A stretch of DNA of 64,000 nucleotides from Idiomarina sp. (GTDB lineage Bacteria; Pseudomonadota; Gammaproteobacteria; Enterobacterales; Alteromonadaceae): the NCBI GenBank assembly GCA_020831965.1, contig JAFIFP010000001.1, positions 62,001 through 126,000 on the forward strand, in the 5' to 3' direction. Shown in pieces: positions 53,374-62,661 of this stretch; the first letter of the stretch is position 1; every line of letters starts with the position of its first letter. The notes beneath the pieces were generated by a model, which was not told the DNA's origin, did no database searches, and saw only the letters and a program-made list of their open reading frames with translations. Both the position numbers and the translations under genes were made by a program.

Positions 53374-53724
53374 CTATTCCTCTTCTTTAAGTATCGTGCG
53401 CTCAAGCAAACTCGATACTTTGCGCCATTCTTCAATTCGCCCACGCAAAAAAGCTAAGCCTTCAGGTGTGACTTGGTAGTATTTTCTCGGTGTACCGCGA
53501 TCGCCTGGTTGTCGAAACGAGGTTAATAAGCCCCGTCGCTCCAGTCGATGCAGCAAAGGGTAGAGCGTGGCTTCTTTCACCACATCAGCGTCGTCACCTA
53601 GTTGAACCTGCAGGGCTTCGCGAATGCCAAAGCCATAATTTGCTTTGGGTGTCAGCACATTCAGGACCAAGGTATCGAGCAACCCTTTGAGAATCTGTTC
53701 GTTGTCTTGGTTTGATTTACTCAT
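53374..53724 (-). CDS. PadR-family transcriptional regulator
   Basis: 116 residues from the ATG at 53724 (MSKSNQDNEQILKG); the frame runs on upstream to 53964 but through an operator and with no site. It is a PadR winged helix (LLDTLVLNVLTPKANYGFGIREALQ, VVKEATLYPLLHRLERRGLL) with the PGDRGTPRKYYQVT wing. It is followed immediately by the HAAS gene, with which it forms an operon. The perfect dyad at 53748 lies just upstream and is probably its autoregulatory site. Confidence 0.88.
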   Translation of the reverse strand: MSKSNQDNEQILKGLLDTLVLNVLTPKANYGFGIREALQVQLGDDADVVKEATLYPLLHRLERRGLLTSFRQPGDRGTPRKYYQVTPEGLAFLRGRIEEWRKVSSLLERTILKEEE

Positions 53725-53747
53725 GCTTTTAACCTTACTACATAAAG

Positions 53748-53762
53748 CTTTACGTCGTAAAG
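53748..53762. promoter_or_regulatory. Perfect inverted repeat upstream of padR gene
   Basis: CTTTAC-GTC-GTAAAG, 6-3-6, located 24 bp upstream of the PadR start. PadR-family proteins usually repress their own genes through such dyads. Nothing in this gap (53725-54152) looks coding. The rest holds a promoter and a structured leader. Confidence 0.65.
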
Positions 53763-53824
53763 TTAAATTTCGCTTTGCTATACTATTGAAGTTGTTAACT
53801 TTTGTGAGAATCGGGGTTTGCAAG

Positions 53825-53852
53825 TTGACTTTGTAGTCTAAATCCGTAAGAT
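53825..53852 (+). promoter_or_regulatory. Sigma70-like promoter pointing to the gene at 54153
   Basis: TTGACT (53825-53830) and TAAGAT (53847-53852) are separated by 16 bases. A transcript from here starts near 53860, where GCTTAC-ATGT-GTAAGC (53860-53875) forms a hairpin. The leader to 54153 would be about 290 nucleotides. Confidence 0.5.
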
Positions 53853-54008
53853 GCGCGACGCTTACATGTGTAAGCACAACCATAGAGAAATCGATGAACA
53901 TTAACGCAAGCCATGCGGAACCTCCGAGTTGTCGCTTAGCTAAAAACTGTAAATTGGTGCGCAACGCTTAGCGCCTGCTGTTCTCCCTGTCTCGTTTCCT
54001 TTTCTGAA

Positions 54009-54050
54009 ACAGTGACTCAGCAAACGCACAAGCGTCGACGCTGAGAAACT
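54009..54050 (+). other. Predicted RNA hairpin in the long leader
   Basis: CTCAGC (54016-54021) pairs with GCTGAG (54040-54045), and the flanking CAGT/ACTG extends the stem past a two-base internal loop. The palindrome AGCGTCGACGCT (54031-54042) overlaps and competes for the same bases. I infer leader structure, and a small RNA is possible. No known riboswitch consensus is recognised. Confidence 0.35.
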
Positions 54051-54152
54051 GACCGATACATACTATTTGTCTTTTGGCCTGTTAGGGGCTCGGCATACCT
54101 GTATCTATGTTCCTCTTGTCTTTTGCCACCGGTTTCAAGAAGGAACTGAACC

Positions 54153-54833
54153 ATGTGGTTAAAAAAATATACTCCGCGTATGTCCTATGCGCTCGGCTTT
54201 ACTGCGGCTGTAAGCATGACCTCCCTCGCCCATGCGAATGGTGGGCACTTTCTCGTTGATGAGGCCACCATCACGCCTATTGGCGAGTGCGCTCTTGATA
54301 CGTGGATCGCTCACTCTGATAGCACCTCCGTTTTAACACTCATGCCCATGTGTGCTGTGCAGTCGGGTTGGGAGCTTGCACTTCCAGCTGAATTGAACCT
54401 CAGCGATGGCAAATTTGATCTGATCGGCTTTGAAGCGAAGCGGATGTTGTCGGAGAGTTTTCTGGACGGCGCATTAGCGTTATCGATGGGGACCGCCTAC
54501 AACAACACTGATGATTCGCTTGATGTTGTTTTTGTGAATATTCCTTACACCCGCACTATTGCTGGTTTCGGAGATCTGCACATTAACCTGGGTGCCGAGT
54601 ACGCCTATTCAGACCGTCAAATCGACCCGACTTGGGGGGTGGCTTCGACCCACGCCATTTCTGACTCTCAAGATTTGATTCTTGAAGTTGCAGGATTGGG
54701 CCAAGATCGACCTACTGCGGCGCTTGGTTTGCGCAGCGCAACGCGAGGAGGCTGGGAAGTAGACGTTAGCTTTGCTCGTGACTTTGAAACTCGTGCCAAC
54801 ATCGCCACACTCGGCGTCAATGTCGCATTTTAA
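54153..54833 (+). CDS. Unknown exported, probably outer-membrane protein
   Basis: 226 residues: signal peptide (to about residue 28, Ala-His-Ala), then a beta-rich body with alternating residues and an aromatic C-terminus ending in VAF. An AAGGA site precedes the ATG. Two Cys (about 47 and 64) could form a disulphide. It precedes mgtE by 12 bp, so the two are co-transcribed from a long leader. A porin-like or outer-membrane role is inferred from sequence texture only. Confidence 0.55.
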   Translation: MWLKKYTPRMSYALGFTAAVSMTSLAHANGGHFLVDEATITPIGECALDTWIAHSDSTSVLTLMPMCAVQSGWELALPAELNLSDGKFDLIGFEAKRMLSESFLDGALALSMGTAYNNTDDSLDVVFVNIPYTRTIAGFGDLHINLGAEYAYSDRQIDPTWGVASTHAISDSQDLILEVAGLGQDRPTAALGLRSATRGGWEVDVSFARDFETRANIATLGVNVAF

Positions 54834-54845
54834 GGAGAAATTGCT

Positions 54846-56201
54846 ATGTCTATGATTGATTTGAAAGTGGCTATCGAAATGCAGCTGATTAGCTCTGAGC
54901 CGAGCGAGTGGTTAGACGTGGTGCGAACTAATCAGGCAGTCGATATTGCCGAAGAGCTGACCGCTTACGCACCGCAGCAAATTGCGGAGCTGTTGACGAA
55001 ACTTCCGGAAGCAGAGTTTGCTCAGCTATTCGGTTACTTTGAAGCGCCCTTGCAAGACGAAATTCTCAAATGTCTTAAGCAAGATGAGCAGTTGGTTCTG
55101 TTTAAGGCACTTGCTCGCGATGAGCGTGTCGACGTGTATCAACGGTTGAGTGAAGGTGAACAGAAAGAACTGTTGCCAAAGCTCGCGAAGAAAGAGCGTG
55201 AAGATATCCTGAAGTTAGCGGCCTATGAAGAGGGTACCGCAGGTGCCTTGGCAACTTCTGCTTATGTGTCTATTCCCGCCACCTTGACGGTGGGGCAGGC
55301 GCTCTCTTTCGTCCGGCAAAATGCCGAGACGATGGAAACTATTTATCAGGTATTTGTGGTCGATGATTTACATCGCCTGATTGGCACTTGCTCATTGCGC
55401 CGGTTGCTTACGAGTGATGACAAAACGCCAGTGACAGAAGTGATGCGGACTGACGTTGTCACGGTAAAAGCAGAAGAACCACAGCAGGCAGCAGCCGATG
55501 TGATTCGTCGCTATGACTTGATTGCGGTGCCTGTGACCAATGGTGGCGATAAGCTTATCGGGATTGTCACGGTCGATGACGCGATGGATGTGGACGAAGA
55601 AGAGGCCACAGAAGACTTCCATAAAGGGGGTGGTACGCTCGCGTTAAAAGATCTCTCGATCAAAGATGCAAGCACCTTCACAATGTATCGCAAGCGGGTG
55701 TTCTGGCTCGTGTTGTTGGTCTTCGGGAACATCTTCTCGGGTGCTGGAATCGCGTACTTTGAGGACACTATTCTTGCATATGTGGCTCTCGTCTTCTTCT
55801 TACCACTGTTGGTTGATAGTGGCGGTAACGCCGGCGCTCAAGCTTCAACCTTGATGGTGCGGGCACTCGCAACCGGTGACGTGGTGATGAAAGACTGGAT
55901 GAAGATGCTGAGTCGAGAAGTCGGTGTTGCGGTGCTCTTGGGTGTCACTATGGCAGTGGCTGTATCGTCTATTGGCTTCTTCCGTGGCGGTGCGGACATC
56001 GCGTTGGTTGTTTCTTTGTCGATGGTAGTGATTGTGGTGGCAGGTAGCTTGATTGGTATGAGTTTGCCATTCTTGTTGTCGCGCATGAAGCTCGACCCAG
56101 CAACGGCAAGTGCGCCATTAATCACTTCGATTGCTGATGCGGTGGGTGTGTTGTTGTACTTCAGCATTGCAGTCACAATTCTGGGTTCACCTACTGCGTA
56201 G
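54846..56201 (+). CDS. mgtE: MgtE-family magnesium channel
   Basis: 451 residues with an AAGGAG site. The N-terminal superhelical domain (1-125) and a CBS pair (about 135-255; VYQVFVVDDLHRLIGTCS, ITVDDAMDVDEEEATEDFHK) regulate the pore. Five membrane helices follow at 280-450, including LVDSGGNAGAQASTLMVRA. MgtE is a Mg2+-gated Mg2+ channel. Complete and family-typical. No Mg-sensing leader is obvious. Confidence 0.93.
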   Translation: MSMIDLKVAIEMQLISSEPSEWLDVVRTNQAVDIAEELTAYAPQQIAELLTKLPEAEFAQLFGYFEAPLQDEILKCLKQDEQLVLFKALARDERVDVYQRLSEGEQKELLPKLAKKEREDILKLAAYEEGTAGALATSAYVSIPATLTVGQALSFVRQNAETMETIYQVFVVDDLHRLIGTCSLRRLLTSDDKTPVTEVMRTDVVTVKAEEPQQAAADVIRRYDLIAVPVTNGGDKLIGIVTVDDAMDVDEEEATEDFHKGGGTLALKDLSIKDASTFTMYRKRVFWLVLLVFGNIFSGAGIAYFEDTILAYVALVFFLPLLVDSGGNAGAQASTLMVRALATGDVVMKDWMKMLSREVGVAVLLGVTMAVAVSSIGFFRGGADIALVVSLSMVVIVVAGSLIGMSLPFLLSRMKLDPATASAPLITSIADAVGVLLYFSIAVTILGSPTA

Positions 56202-56235
56202 AGTGAGTCTGGGCTTGCAGAAGCTGCAAAATAAG

Positions 56236-56261
56236 AAGGCCTTCCCCATGGAAGGCCTTTT
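56236..56261. terminator. Bidirectional terminator between mgtE and the FecR gene
   Basis: AAGGCCTTCC (56236-56245) pairs perfectly with GGAAGGCCTT (56250-56259) around a four-base loop, with T residues on the right and A-rich sequence on the left. Confidence 0.9.
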
Positions 56262-56281
56262 CTATAAATGGGAACGACGCC

Positions 56282-59200
56282 TTAGTCGCGGATAAAGATA
56301 CCGATACCGCGCAGCAGTTCTTCGTTCTCCATTAACCAGCCTTCAATGATCGCTGCCATGGCATCCGCATTGGGTCCTGCAAACACACCTGTTAGTGCGC
56401 CGCCGCCGAGTGCACCAGTGCCCTCTAAGTCGATGGTGTAGTTATAAAATAGCTCCATGAGATCTGCACCATTGGCAAAGAGACTCGAGCCGTCTAGGAA
56501 GTTGATGAGCAAGTCGAAGTTGTTGTCATCAAAGTTAACGGTGAGGAAGCCATCGTCGAACCCAAGGAAAGTCTCTGAAGTTGAGTTGAATATTCCATAG
56601 CCATCAGCATCAAGCGAGTAACTCAAGGAGCTATGGGTTTGACCCAAAGTGTCAAACTCAGCCTGAGTAGTGACGCGTTCAACCATCAGGAAGTGATAGT
56701 CACTTGAGTTATCAAGTTCTTCGATGGGAGCGCCTGAACCTGGGTAGTAGGTCATAGTGTAAGACCCTGCTTCCCAGTAACCCCAGTTGATCGCGCTGCC
56801 GCCTTGGCCATGGTCGATCATGTAGGAACCCAAGCCATTCAATAAATCGAAGGGTTCGCCGTTGTAGGTGACCGTGTACATGGAGTCACTATGTGCTGCT
56901 AATTGTGGGAAGCCAAAATCAGGGAAGTCTTCCGAGAAGAAATAAAACACTGTGTCGTCTTGACCATAAGTGAAGATGGGTCCCCAATTTAGGGCGTTGT
57001 TACGCCCCATGACGAGCAGTGTATCCGCATCCCAGAGCTCAGACAGTAGCATTTCTTCTACATCAAGCCCGAAGTCAGGCGTTTCGAAGTCACAGTTGCC
57101 GTCAAGGGAGCAGCGAATGAAATAGTAGAGTCCATATCCTTGAGCCAACTCCTCGTCATCCCACAGACTGACAAATAAACCGCCTAGGATGGCCTGGAAG
57201 AAAGTTTCAATGTCACCTTCTTCGTTACCCACCAGGCTACCGTAGAAGCGAGCAAAATCCAGAATGCTCTCCGGCTCGGTGGCCGTTAGATCGATATAAC
57301 CTCTCAGCAGAGCAAGCAATGAATCCACACCGAAGAGCCCGCCCAGATAACCCTCATAGTCGTATGAAAGATTAATAATGACTTCTTCTGACGTACTCTC
57401 AGCCAATGGATCCAAAATAATGAAGCTCTGAGGAAGTAAGAAAAAGCTCGCTCCATTATTCATGAACATACCTGGACCACCACCAAGCTGGAAGATAAGC
57501 TCCTGCTCATAATTATTCCGCAACACATTGCCAGCGGATATCCAATCGAAGAGCGATGTGGCGGTGAGGTAAGGCATGTAGCGGGTATTGTCGAGCTCCT
57601 CGTCGAAGTAGTTCCGAATACTGTAGCTTTCTGGTCCCCAAACGCCCCAGTAGATTTGAATGTCTGAACCGGAGAAGTATTCCCCTAAGTCCAAGCCGGC
57701 TGTAAAGAGCGGTTCCATTTCACTGTAAGCAGAGAAATTGAACATACCGGTATACACATAGGTCGGTGCCTCGTAGCCATTAAACTCGGTAACAATGACG
57801 CTGCCTTCGTCGCTAAGTTGCGCAAAGTTGCGGTCTAACATGCCGCCCGTGCTTAAATTCGCGCCGGGTAATAAAGGTAGATCGCTGAAGCTACAGTTTG
57901 GATCTAAGTAACAGTGGACAAAGGCCAGTGTGCCGTAGGCCATATAACTGTCGTCACCGTCGTTGAGTAGCATGAAAATACCGGCAATCAAGCCATCGAT
58001 AAAGGAGCCTCCGATGCTATCGTTGGTGCCATTATTGATACCAGTGAATGCCCCGACGAGGCGGGCTAACTCAATGATAGGGTCATTGCCAGTTTCGGAG
58101 AGTTCGATAAAGAGGTCGTATAAATCGGCAACACTTCCGGAGCCGATTAGCTCGCGAATCAGTGCGCTTTCGTCTCCCGAGTAGCTGAAGTTCAACAGCA
58201 CCATCAGGCTATTGTCGTCGAGATCGATCTCAATACGGCTCGTCGGCAACCACTGAATCGACTCTTCGTTACCGAAAAACAGCTTGGAACCTCCCACATA
58301 GCGGAAGGACATAGTGCCCTCGTATTGGCCGAGGACGTTTTCAGCGAAACTACTTGTGCCAAAGCCGCTCGTCGCGAAAGCCCAATGGAAGGGGGGCTCT
58401 GGGCTATCTAAAGGCGTGGTTAAGTCCACATCATCGCCATCAAAGAACGAATAACTACCGCCATCCCAACTGCCCCACTGCATCATATTCCAGCGCGATG
58501 GAAGGTGAATAGCCCCAAGATTAAAGCTACTGAAGTCAAATGACTGAGCATCCGAGTCTCGGGCGACGGTAATATCGCCTTCACGAGTGAACCGGTAAGC
58601 GTCTACTGCATACGAACCATTAGAAAGACCGGTAATTCCTGTCCAACCGGTAAAGGTTGAGCCTAAGGTGTAGCCATAAGATGTGATTCCACGCTCGGCC
58701 ATGAGCTCCACTTCAGGCTGCTCAGGAGACGGTAACGCACAAGTCTCGCCCATCCAGCAGTAGAGGAAGTAGAACAAGCCATAGCCGGTGTGCACATCTG
58801 CGCCGTCTTGCAGGGCGAGGAACAGGCCAGTGAGGAGCGCATCGATGCCATCGTTCTCATTGCCGGTAAAGGTACCAAAGAGTCTGGCGAGTTCAACAAT
58901 ACGGTCACCTGCTGTGGTTTCCTCAAGCTCAATGAAGTTGTCATAGAACTCTTCAATGGTGCCCGAACCAAACAGGGTACGCAGTACAGCCATGTCTTCG
59001 GCGCTATAGCGGAAAGCGAGCTCAAGCTCGATACCGCCGGTGTCGAGATCAACAATAATCCGACTGCCGTCATCGAGCTGCACAACCTCGCTATTGCTCA
59101 TGTGAACGCCGGTGCCACCGCCAAAGCGGAAGTGCATAAAGCGACGGTCGGCATGACGTAAATCGGTGATGTCGTAGAAGCGCTCAATACTTGCAATGGA

Positions 59201-61303
59201 CATGTCGGAGAACATGTACGGGAAGTAGTGATTACTCAAGCGTTCTGCGCCTTGATCATCGACAAGAGTATATTGCCCTGGCGCCCACAGTCCCCAATCG
59301 ATCACATTTGAAGAGAAGGGGTTGTAGCTGTTCAACGCAAAGGTGCCATAAAGTTCAGGAACCGCCGCATTGGCAATGAAGGTCATTGCCTCATTTTCAG
59401 CGCGAGTCAATACAGAGGAGCCGCCAATAAAGTTCGTTTGGAAGCTATCGAGGTTCCGATCTCGCTCTAAATAACCGCTACCGGTCAACGCAATACCTGC
59501 AGGAGGAAGTTCGCTTGGCGTTGAACCGTCGGGTAGTTCACAACTATCGCCCATCCAACAATAGAGGAAGTAGAACAAGCCGTAGCCCGCATAGGTTTCT
59601 CCACCATCATTGATAGCCATGAAGAGACCCGCGAGCAGTGCATCAATGCCCGCATCTTCATTGCCCGTAAAGGAACCAAATAGGCGCGCAACTTCGAGAA
59701 TCAGCTCACTTGAGGCGGAATGCTGGAGCTCGATGAAGCCCTTATAGAACTCTTCAATAGAGCCAGATCCCAGTAATGTGCGAAGCACAGCCATATCTTC
59801 TGCGCTATAGCGATAACCCAATTCGATGGTGATTTGGCCGGTGCTCAAATCCACAAAGACGCGACTCGAGTCACTGAGCTCAATGTATTCGCCGTGACTG
59901 AAATGAACGCCCGTGCCGCCGCCGAGTCGGAATGTCATCGTACCGTCGGCACTATGATTGGCCTCGGCAATAGCTTGGAACTCCGTTGCTGTGCCAATGG
60001 TTTGGTCTGAGAACATATAGGGGAACGGGCTTGTGTTATCCCGCTCTTCCCCATCCGCGTCGATGATCACATACTGACCACCCGACCACATTCCCCAATC
60101 GATCACGTTTGAGGAATTAGGGTTAAAGTTATTTACATTGAATGAACCATAAAGCGTTGGGATTGAGTCCGTAGCAATAAAGGTCATTTCATCAGTTTCT
60201 GCGCGAGTTAAGACGTTCGCTTGACCCACGATGTTGGTTTGGAATGTGCTCAGGTCACGAATGCGCTCAAGGTAGCCGCTACCGGTTAAGCCCACACCAG
60301 GAGCCGGCAACTCAGCAGGTTCTGGTTCTGGGTCTGGGTCAGGATCGACAGGCTCTTCTTCGTCTTCTTCTTTGATTAGTTCCTCACCTTCGTCTTCACC
60401 ACGATCTTCACCTGCCTGAGGGGGCGGAGCCACAGGTTCGTTGTCGTCTTCAGGTGGAAGTGCTGGCGGAGGCGGCGGTGGTAATGCACCAGAATCTCCG
60501 TCATCTGCAAGGTCGTCCTCATCGTCGTCAGAGGTGACAGCAGGTTGGCCATTGTCAGAGCTGTCGTCATCGTCTTCATCTTCTGAAGTCGCGACCACAC
60601 CATTGTCACTACCCTCTTCGTCTTCTTCCTCTTCTTCTTCATTTTGCTGATTCATGTAGTCGAGAGCGTCTTCAGGTGCCGGCACAGGAGGTGTGTCTTC
60701 ATCTTCGACATAGAAAGTCTCGCCAGCGCCGACTAGAATCGAACCGGTGTTGTTGGTTAGCAATACGAAACCGTCTTCAACCTGCATATAAGTGCCGGGT
60801 GGTAAGTTGTTGAAATCAGCACTTTGCCCAGGTGGTACATGCACTATGGCAAGAACAGTCCCGCGAATACCCATGGTCGCAACGGGGGTTTGGAACTCTA
60901 CTTGTTCAGGTCGCGCGCGGCCGATGGCACCGGTGACAGCACGCAAACTTCCGCGAACTAACTGCGTGCGTTGTTCACTAGCGTCTGGATTGAGCTCGTC
61001 GAAATTGTAGCTTTCAATCAGAAAGGTCGAGTTTGGACGAATTGCGACTAAGCTGTTGTCGACAAAGCGGATTTGCGCACTTGAGGCAGCGCGCGTGGCA
61101 ACCACATCTTGTGGTATCAGGCGTGCACCTCGTGTCGCCGCCGCTGGAATGTTGTCGCGCACGAGTTCAACGGTGCCATGCACGAAGAGAATTTGCCCAG
61201 CAGTATTCTCTTCTTCCTCTGCTATGACTGAGGTACTGACGAGTGTTGTGGCGACGAGCGCCCAACTCAATAACTTCAGATTAGAAAACAGCTTAGAAAA
61301 CAT
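56282..61303 (-). CDS. Giant FecR-domain repeat protein, exported
   Basis: 1673 residues. Signal peptide (1-28); FecR-type domain (about 35-200; GQILFVHGTVELVRD, VATMGIRGT); acidic linker (about 215-335) rich in Glu/Asp and Pro; then five diverged modules of about 260-280 residues (near 336-602, 603-862, 862-1140, 1140-1410, 1410-1673). Modules share W-G-x-W-x-x-x-x-Y near the first third (five times), an R-x-G-G-(G/S) stretch in most, and an AR-L-F-G-x-F-T-G-N segment. Four also end in Y-x-x-Y/F-x-x-C-x-x-x-x-x-C. It starts with a GGGAG site and overlaps the barrel gene by 11 bp. There is no anti-sigma part, so it is not a FecR regulator. Adhesin or surface-binding role inferred. Confidence 0.8.
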   Translation of the reverse strand: MFSKLFSNLKLLSWALVATTLVSTSVIAEEEENTAGQILFVHGTVELVRDNIPAAATRGARLIPQDVVATRAASSAQIRFVDNSLVAIRPNSTFLIESYNFDELNPDASEQRTQLVRGSLRAVTGAIGRARPEQVEFQTPVATMGIRGTVLAIVHVPPGQSADFNNLPPGTYMQVEDGFVLLTNNTGSILVGAGETFYVEDEDTPPVPAPEDALDYMNQQNEEEEEEDEEGSDNGVVATSEDEDDDDSSDNGQPAVTSDDDEDDLADDGDSGALPPPPPPALPPEDDNEPVAPPPQAGEDRGEDEGEELIKEEDEEEPVDPDPDPEPEPAELPAPGVGLTGSGYLERIRDLSTFQTNIVGQANVLTRAETDEMTFIATDSIPTLYGSFNVNNFNPNSSNVIDWGMWSGGQYVIIDADGEERDNTSPFPYMFSDQTIGTATEFQAIAEANHSADGTMTFRLGGGTGVHFSHGEYIELSDSSRVFVDLSTGQITIELGYRYSAEDMAVLRTLLGSGSIEEFYKGFIELQHSASSELILEVARLFGSFTGNEDAGIDALLAGLFMAINDGGETYAGYGLFYFLYCWMGDSCELPDGSTPSELPPAGIALTGSGYLERDRNLDSFQTNFIGGSSVLTRAENEAMTFIANAAVPELYGTFALNSYNPFSSNVIDWGLWAPGQYTLVDDQGAERLSNHYFPYMFSDMSIASIERFYDITDLRHADRRFMHFRFGGGTGVHMSNSEVVQLDDGSRIIVDLDTGGIELELAFRYSAEDMAVLRTLFGSGTIEEFYDNFIELEETTAGDRIVELARLFGTFTGNENDGIDALLTGLFLALQDGADVHTGYGLFYFLYCWMGETCALPSPEQPEVELMAERGITSYGYTLGSTFTGWTGITGLSNGSYAVDAYRFTREGDITVARDSDAQSFDFSSFNLGAIHLPSRWNMMQWGSWDGGSYSFFDGDDVDLTTPLDSPEPPFHWAFATSGFGTSSFAENVLGQYEGTMSFRYVGGSKLFFGNEESIQWLPTSRIEIDLDDNSLMVLLNFSYSGDESALIRELIGSGSVADLYDLFIELSETGNDPIIELARLVGAFTGINNGTNDSIGGSFIDGLIAGIFMLLNDGDDSYMAYGTLAFVHCYLDPNCSFSDLPLLPGANLSTGGMLDRNFAQLSDEGSVIVTEFNGYEAPTYVYTGMFNFSAYSEMEPLFTAGLDLGEYFSGSDIQIYWGVWGPESYSIRNYFDEELDNTRYMPYLTATSLFDWISAGNVLRNNYEQELIFQLGGGPGMFMNNGASFFLLPQSFIILDPLAESTSEEVIINLSYDYEGYLGGLFGVDSLLALLRGYIDLTATEPESILDFARFYGSLVGNEEGDIETFFQAILGGLFVSLWDDEELAQGYGLYYFIRCSLDGNCDFETPDFGLDVEEMLLSELWDADTLLVMGRNNALNWGPIFTYGQDDTVFYFFSEDFPDFGFPQLAAHSDSMYTVTYNGEPFDLLNGLGSYMIDHGQGGSAINWGYWEAGSYTMTYYPGSGAPIEELDNSSDYHFLMVERVTTQAEFDTLGQTHSSLSYSLDADGYGIFNSTSETFLGFDDGFLTVNFDDNNFDLLINFLDGSSLFANGADLMELFYNYTIDLEGTGALGGGALTGVFAGPNADAMAAIIEGWLMENEELLRGIGIFIRD

Positions 61304-62657
61304 AAGTCACACTCCCTTGGACCAGCGTCTGATCGAGTTCGAAGAAGTCGATCGATGAAGTTTGTTCGCGATATTGCCCAAAGAGGCTAAAGCGCCAATG
61401 AGGGGTGGGCTGGAAAATCCATTCCAGTCGTGCTCGCAGACTGTCGTCATCACGAATTTCTGGTTGTCCCAAGTTAAATATTGAGAAGGCCGCTTGGTCA
61501 TAGCGGTGGTTCTCGTAGCCAATCATCGTTTGAATTTGGTTACGCATACCGAGCTGGAAATCTGCATGACCGGTGACAAATAACCGATCGGAGTCACCCC
61601 CTTGACGGGTTGGGTCACGCGTCACACGCTCGGCATCAAATCCTGTGCGTCCGCGCAAGCGCACAACATTATTCAGTTGGAGACGATATTCGAGATCACC
61701 ACCCCAGGAGACATAGTCATTCCGGCGGCGGTCGAAGCGGAAATCCCGGAAATGCGTATTTACGTGAAGCTCACCACGTTCACCGAGAGGCTGACGGTAA
61801 CCCAAGTTCAGTCCGGTGTGATGACGATAGCGTTCGTTATCAAGCCAGAGCTGGGCGGCCTCAAAGCCAAAGCGCAATTCCCTTTGACCACTAAAGCGAG
61901 TGCCCGCAGTCGCCATACCGTGAATAACGTGAGTATCGAAGATGCTGGCGTCGCTATTGTGATTTTTCCGGCTTTGGCCCATTAAGCTGGTTTCAAGGTA
62001 ACCGCTATCGCTGCCGAAACGTCGCCACCACATGGCTCGAGCCGTTGTATAAGTTGTATCATCGGCCTCGAGAATTGCGATGCCTTGTAGAATGGTATTG
62101 GCGAATAGGTCAAAGCTGTCTGGGTAATTGAGATAGTTGCTGTCGTAGCCAAAATCTAAACCAAACATGAAGATTTGTGGCACTTGCTGGTCGCCCGCAC
62201 GGCGCGCGGCAATGGCATCACGCAGCCGGAACATCGCTTCTTGGGCGCGTGGCGGAGGATTCAACCCTTCGAGGAAGTCTAACTGACGCTCTGCAGCGTC
62301 GAGGCGATTCAGCCGCAGGTAAACCCCGGCCAATTCAAGGCGTGCGCCCGCATGGGTGGGTTGCTGAGTAATGACTCGCTCCAATGCTAGCGAGGACTCA
62401 AAGGGGCGGTCTGCTCGGAGTGCGGCAACACCGTACCAATAATCAAACCGAACGGAGCCGGAATGCTCATTCTCGTAGCGGAGAAAGAGATCGTAGGCTT
62501 CTTGGTGACGGTTGGCCTGCAAGAGCTGCTGTCCCTGCTGTACCAGCTGGGAAACCGAAGGGGCAGTCGCTCCAGGGTTGGCTTGCGCATGGACAGAACC
62601 ACCCACAATGCATAGTGTGGCGAGTGCCGTGATCAATATCCTTTTCATCATTCGCAT
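61293..62657 (-). CDS. TPR plus outer-membrane barrel protein (Slam-like)
   Basis: 454 residues. Signal peptide (about 1-26), then a periplasmic TPR-like region (about 35-155; QLVQQGQQLLQANRHQEAYD, ARLELAGVYLRLNRLDAAERQL), then a beta-barrel from about 165 to the C-terminal Phe. This is the layout of surface lipoprotein assembly modifiers (DUF560, Slam), which move certain proteins across the outer membrane. I did not align it to a Slam, so the family call is tentative. It lies between an unknown exported protein gene and the FecR giant in one operon. Confidence 0.65.
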   Translation of the reverse strand: MRMMKRILITALATLCIVGGSVHAQANPGATAPSVSQLVQQGQQLLQANRHQEAYDLFLRYENEHSGSVRFDYWYGVAALRADRPFESSLALERVITQQPTHAGARLELAGVYLRLNRLDAAERQLDFLEGLNPPPRAQEAMFRLRDAIAARRAGDQQVPQIFMFGLDFGYDSNYLNYPDSFDLFANTILQGIAILEADDTTYTTARAMWWRRFGSDSGYLETSLMGQSRKNHNSDASIFDTHVIHGMATAGTRFSGQRELRFGFEAAQLWLDNERYRHHTGLNLGYRQPLGERGELHVNTHFRDFRFDRRRNDYVSWGGDLEYRLQLNNVVRLRGRTGFDAERVTRDPTRQGGDSDRLFVTGHADFQLGMRNQIQTMIGYENHRYDQAAFSIFNLGQPEIRDDDSLRARLEWIFQPTPHWRFSLFGQYREQTSSIDFFELDQTLVQGSVTYVF

Positions 62658-62661
62658 TATC

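Noticed and set aside
53725-53964. An extended reading frame upstream of the PadR ATG
   Set aside because: It runs through a perfect operator and promoter-like sequence, has no ribosome-binding site, and the normal PadR start is at 53724.
53851-53971. Two short rightward frames of 17 and 25 codons in the leader before the gene at 54153
   Set aside because: Weak ribosome-binding signals and no support beyond length; a leader peptide cannot be excluded.
60441-60650. Rightward frame rich in Ser and Pro
   Set aside because: It is the antisense reading of the acidic linker of the FecR protein; low-complexity codons create it.
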